A stretch of 64,000 nucleotides of DNA from NCBI RefSeq assembly GCF_000271665.2, contig NZ_CP010978.1, forward strand, positions 1,334,501 to 1,398,500. The letters run 5' to 3'. This document shows, in pieces, positions 61,851 to 64,000 of this stretch. The DNA comes from Pelosinus fermentans JBW45 (GTDB lineage: Bacteria; Bacillota; Negativicutes; DSM-13327). Position numbers and translations under genes: made by a program. The notes beneath the pieces are model-generated. The model was not told the origin of the DNA, made no database searches, and worked only from the letters and a program-made list of their open reading frames with translations. The stretch's first letter is position 1; each line of letters starts with the position of its first letter.

Positions 61851-63107
61851 GGTAAGTTGTAAAATTAAATGCCGTAAGGCAGAAAAATAAAAGGCTCATG
61901 GGAATCCGGTATATAATGTTAAGCGACCAAGCAAAAACATTACCGGAGGAAAAACCCATGAGTCAAAAAGATTATACCGTAGAAAACAAGAAAAATAAAC
62001 ACATAACAGAAAAAGAACGATATACGATAGAAATTTTGCTGAAGGAAAAGTTGAAGGCCAGTGAAATCGCTAAGCGATTGGGGAAGCATCAGCGAACAAT
62101 TGAGAGGGAAATAACAAAGGGGAAAATACGCCTTCTAAACAGCGATTTAAGCTATCGTGAAGAATATTGCGCAGATCGTGGGCAGGCGGTGTACAAAGCT
62201 AATGGGACGAATAAAGGATGCAATTTGAAGATAGGTAATGATCATCAGTTGGCCCAACATATTGAAGAACTAATCGTGAAAAAGAAATATGCACCGGATG
62301 CTGTAATAGGACAAATTAAGGCAAAGGGCCTGAAGTTTAAAACAAGCATCTGCACAAAAACATTGTATAACTACATTGATAAAGGAATTTTTGCGAACAT
62401 AAGCAATCGGGATTTACCTGTAAAAAAAGATAAGAAAAAAGGCATATATAGACGGGTAAAAATCGCACATAAAAATTTAAAAGGCACAAATATAGAAGAA
62501 AGACCAATTGAGATAGAGCACAGAGCAGAATACGGTCATTGGGAAATGGATTGTGTAGTTGGCCCACGCAAAGGTAAGGGTGCAGTTTTATTGGTTTTGA
62601 GCGAGAGATGTAGTCGAGAAGAAATCATTTGTAAAATGCCAGGAAAAACGCAAGAATCAGTAAAAGCAGCAATGGATAAGTTGGAAATAAAATACGGGAA
62701 ACGCTTTAGAGCAAAATTTAAAACAATAACTGTAGATAACGGCAGTGAGTTTTTAAACTTTAAGCAAATTGAGCAATCAATACGTGTTCCTGAGGAGTCC
62801 AGAGTGAAAGTATACTATGCACATCCTTATAGTTCATGGGAGCGCGGAACTAATGAAAATATTAATAAAATGATCCGTCGTTTTATTCCTAAAGGTACCG
62901 ATATTGGTAAAATTACTCAAGCACAAATTAAAAGAATCGAACTATGGATAAATAACTATCCACGAAGAATCTTTGGATATCAGTCTGCGAGCGAGGTAGC
63001 TAGTAAGATAAGTGCATAAACAAACATTTTTGTTGTCGAGGGAAGGTCTAATATCTAACATTATATGGATTTCCATAATATGGACGGCATTTAAACTTGC
63101 AATTTAT
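61851..63107. mobile_element. IS30-family insertion sequence
   Basis: About 1.26 kb with one transposase gene. The terminal inverted repeats of about 24 bp agree at 19 positions; the inner conserved part is TTAAATGCCGT at the left (61865-61875) and its complement ACGGCATTTAA at the right (63084-63094). Direct repeats abut both ends (one extra G at the left). It lies just after the sigma-54 activator gene and before a strong promoter. Confidence 0.75.
61958..63019 (+). CDS. IS30-family transposase
   Basis: 353 residues. N-terminal HTH (ERYTIEILLKEKLKASEIAKRLGKHQRTI in the usual place), then the DDE core: first Asp in EMDCVVGPRKGKG, second in TVDNGSEF, Glu in SSWERGTNENINKMIRR. These are standard IS30 motifs and no frameshift is seen, so it may be active. 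ATG 61958 lies behind CGGAGGAAAAACCC; a longer frame from 61898 is rejected. Confidence 0.93.
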   Translation: MSQKDYTVENKKNKHITEKERYTIEILLKEKLKASEIAKRLGKHQRTIEREITKGKIRLLNSDLSYREEYCADRGQAVYKANGTNKGCNLKIGNDHQLAQHIEELIVKKKYAPDAVIGQIKAKGLKFKTSICTKTLYNYIDKGIFANISNRDLPVKKDKKKGIYRRVKIAHKNLKGTNIEERPIEIEHRAEYGHWEMDCVVGPRKGKGAVLLVLSERCSREEIICKMPGKTQESVKAAMDKLEIKYGKRFRAKFKTITVDNGSEFLNFKQIEQSIRVPEESRVKVYYAHPYSSWERGTNENINKMIRRFIPKGTDIGKITQAQIKRIELWINNYPRRIFGYQSASEVASKISA

Positions 63108-63123
63108 ATTTACACAAAAAGAT
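63108..63123. repeat. Right direct repeat flanking the IS30 element
   Basis: Exact copy of 61835-61850 (ATTTACACAAAAAGAT), directly after the right inverted repeat. Confidence 0.6.
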
Positions 63124-63134
63124 TAATGAAAAAG

Positions 63135-63163
63135 TTGACATGATGAAAATATAATGTTATAAT
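63135..63163 (+). promoter_or_regulatory. Near-perfect sigma-70 promoter downstream of the IS
   Basis: TTGACA and TATAAT, both perfect, 17 bp apart. Transcription should begin near 63170. Confidence 0.8.
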
Positions 63164-63169
63164 GACAGA

Positions 63170-63216
63170 GATCAATATCGAAAGCTAAGAGCCGTCATAT
63201 TTGACGGCTTATATTT
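63170..63216 (+). ncRNA. Candidate short leader RNA or small RNA ending in a hairpin
   Basis: Forty bases after the perfect promoter a stem AGCCGTCA-TATT-TGACGGCT (63190-63209) is followed by TATATTTAT. The unit could be a small RNA or an attenuated leader of the 68-residue gene about 240 bases downstream. The tail is poor in T. No known riboswitch motif is recognised. The interval 63217-63452 holds no other feature. Confidence 0.35.
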
Positions 63217-63452
63217 ATATAGAAATTGCAAAAGTAATCGAGTATGTTCTGGCAAAGCAATACAAAAAGTCGATTGTAAAAAATGATTGGTAGATTAGAG
63301 TTGTTCTCCTTTAAAAAAGAGTAATCATAAATCCTGTCTCTGCATATCCTATAAAGTAGTGGTAATGTTGATTAAGTACATAGTGGGCGAATTTACAAGG
63401 TGTGTTGTATATGATTACCGCTATAGTTTATAGGTTATTAGGGAGGATTCAA

Positions 63453-63659
63453 ATGAGAATAGAACAGCGTATCCAGCAGCTTTATAAGAAGTTGTTAAAA
63501 CTAGGATATTATCCATTTCAAGTACAAAGTATTATACACTTTGCAATTGGCAAGAGCGATGTAGAGGCAGCTACTGCTGCTGATAAAATTAAAGTTGTTA
63601 ATATCTTGAAAGACTATGAAAAATTAGCATATAATTTTTCTCTTGCATATAGTAAATAA
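63453..63659 (+). CDS. Small protein of unknown function, 68 residues
   Basis: ATG 63453 follows GGGAGGATTCAA. The product (RIEQRIQQLYKKLLKLGYYPFQVQSIIH, then EAATAADKIKVVNILKDYEKLAYNF and SLAYSK) is helical and basic with a Spo0E-like or cytosolic adaptor look, but the SxxxD motif of Spo0E is absent. A longer frame from 63402 lacks a ribosome site. A perfect terminator follows. Function unknown. Confidence 0.65.
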   Translation: MRIEQRIQQLYKKLLKLGYYPFQVQSIIHFAIGKSDVEAATAADKIKVVNILKDYEKLAYNFSLAYSK

Positions 63660-63660
63660 G

Positions 63661-63692
63661 TAAATAAAGAGCCTAGTAGGCTCTTTATTTCT
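63661..63692 (+). terminator. Terminator of the 68-residue protein gene
   Basis: AAATAAAGAGCCT pairs with AGGCTCTTTATTT across AGT. Confidence 0.88.
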
Positions 63693-63718
63693 GTCAATTT
63701 TAAATAAGTAGATTTTAA

Positions 63719-64000
<282 letters not shown>

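Overview
The window is low-GC DNA that looks chromosomal and most likely comes from a diderm, spore-forming anaerobe of the Negativicutes (Sporomusaceae, Pelosinus/Sporomusa type). This placement is inferred from gene content. A TolC-type outer-membrane channel with MacA/MacB partners sits beside Firmicute-like genes: an OpuC-type transporter, a SpoVB/MurJ-like flippase, a sporulation-kinase-like sensor and strong AGGAGG ribosome sites. The anaerobic class III ribonucleotide reductase and a complete butyryl-CoA pathway agree with a strict anaerobe. No rRNA, tRNA or CRISPR array was found.

Layout. 1-5 kb: the end of a TrkA-C protein, an osmoprotectant ABC transporter, and a pyridoxal kinase paired with an ECF S component (vitamin B6). 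5-16 kb: mixed genes, namely an AbrB-type permease, two secreted proteins of unknown function, a 51-residue membrane protein, a TIGR01777 epimerase, a BFD-like [2Fe-2S] protein, topoisomerase III, and an orphan sensor kinase with an acetyltransferase and an Asp/Glu racemase. 16-24.5 kb: PpnP, an SGNH hydrolase, then a two-component system followed by TolC, MacA, MacB ATPase and MacB permease. 24.8-28.8 kb: a glycolipid-type glycosyltransferase translationally coupled to a zinc phospholipase C-like protein, then an SbmA/YddA-type ABC protein.

28.8-30.5 kb: a small tyrosine recombinase lies between two inverted, dif-like sites. The segment looks like a DNA inversion switch that could control the neighbouring HD-GYP gene and a coupled 52-residue protein. 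30.6-34 kb: DUF1653, DedA, a flippase and two gene remnants. 34-40.8 kb: nrdD, with two NrdR boxes upstream, is separated from nrdG by an island holding two paralogous XRE repressors with matched but diverged operators, a HepT/MntA toxin-antitoxin pair and two proteins of unknown function.

41-46.8 kb: a nagR-nagE-murQ-nagA-nagB-crr cluster for GlcNAc and MurNAc use. 47-61.8 kb: CoA transferase, thiolase, acyl-CoA dehydrogenase, EtfB, ferredoxin-fused EtfA, Hbd, Crt, a chemoreceptor, MaoC, a GntP-type permease and a CBS-PAS sigma-54 activator. Both the CoA-transferase operon and the permease gene have -24/-12 promoters, giving an Ato-like regulon. 61.8-64 kb: an IS30-type insertion sequence flanked by 16-bp direct repeats, a near-perfect promoter followed by a hairpin, a 68-residue protein and the start of an ABC-F ATPase.

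At least a dozen copies or fragments of a dispersed palindromic repeat occupy intergenic spaces throughout. All calls come from reading sequence and recalled family motifs; no database search was run.
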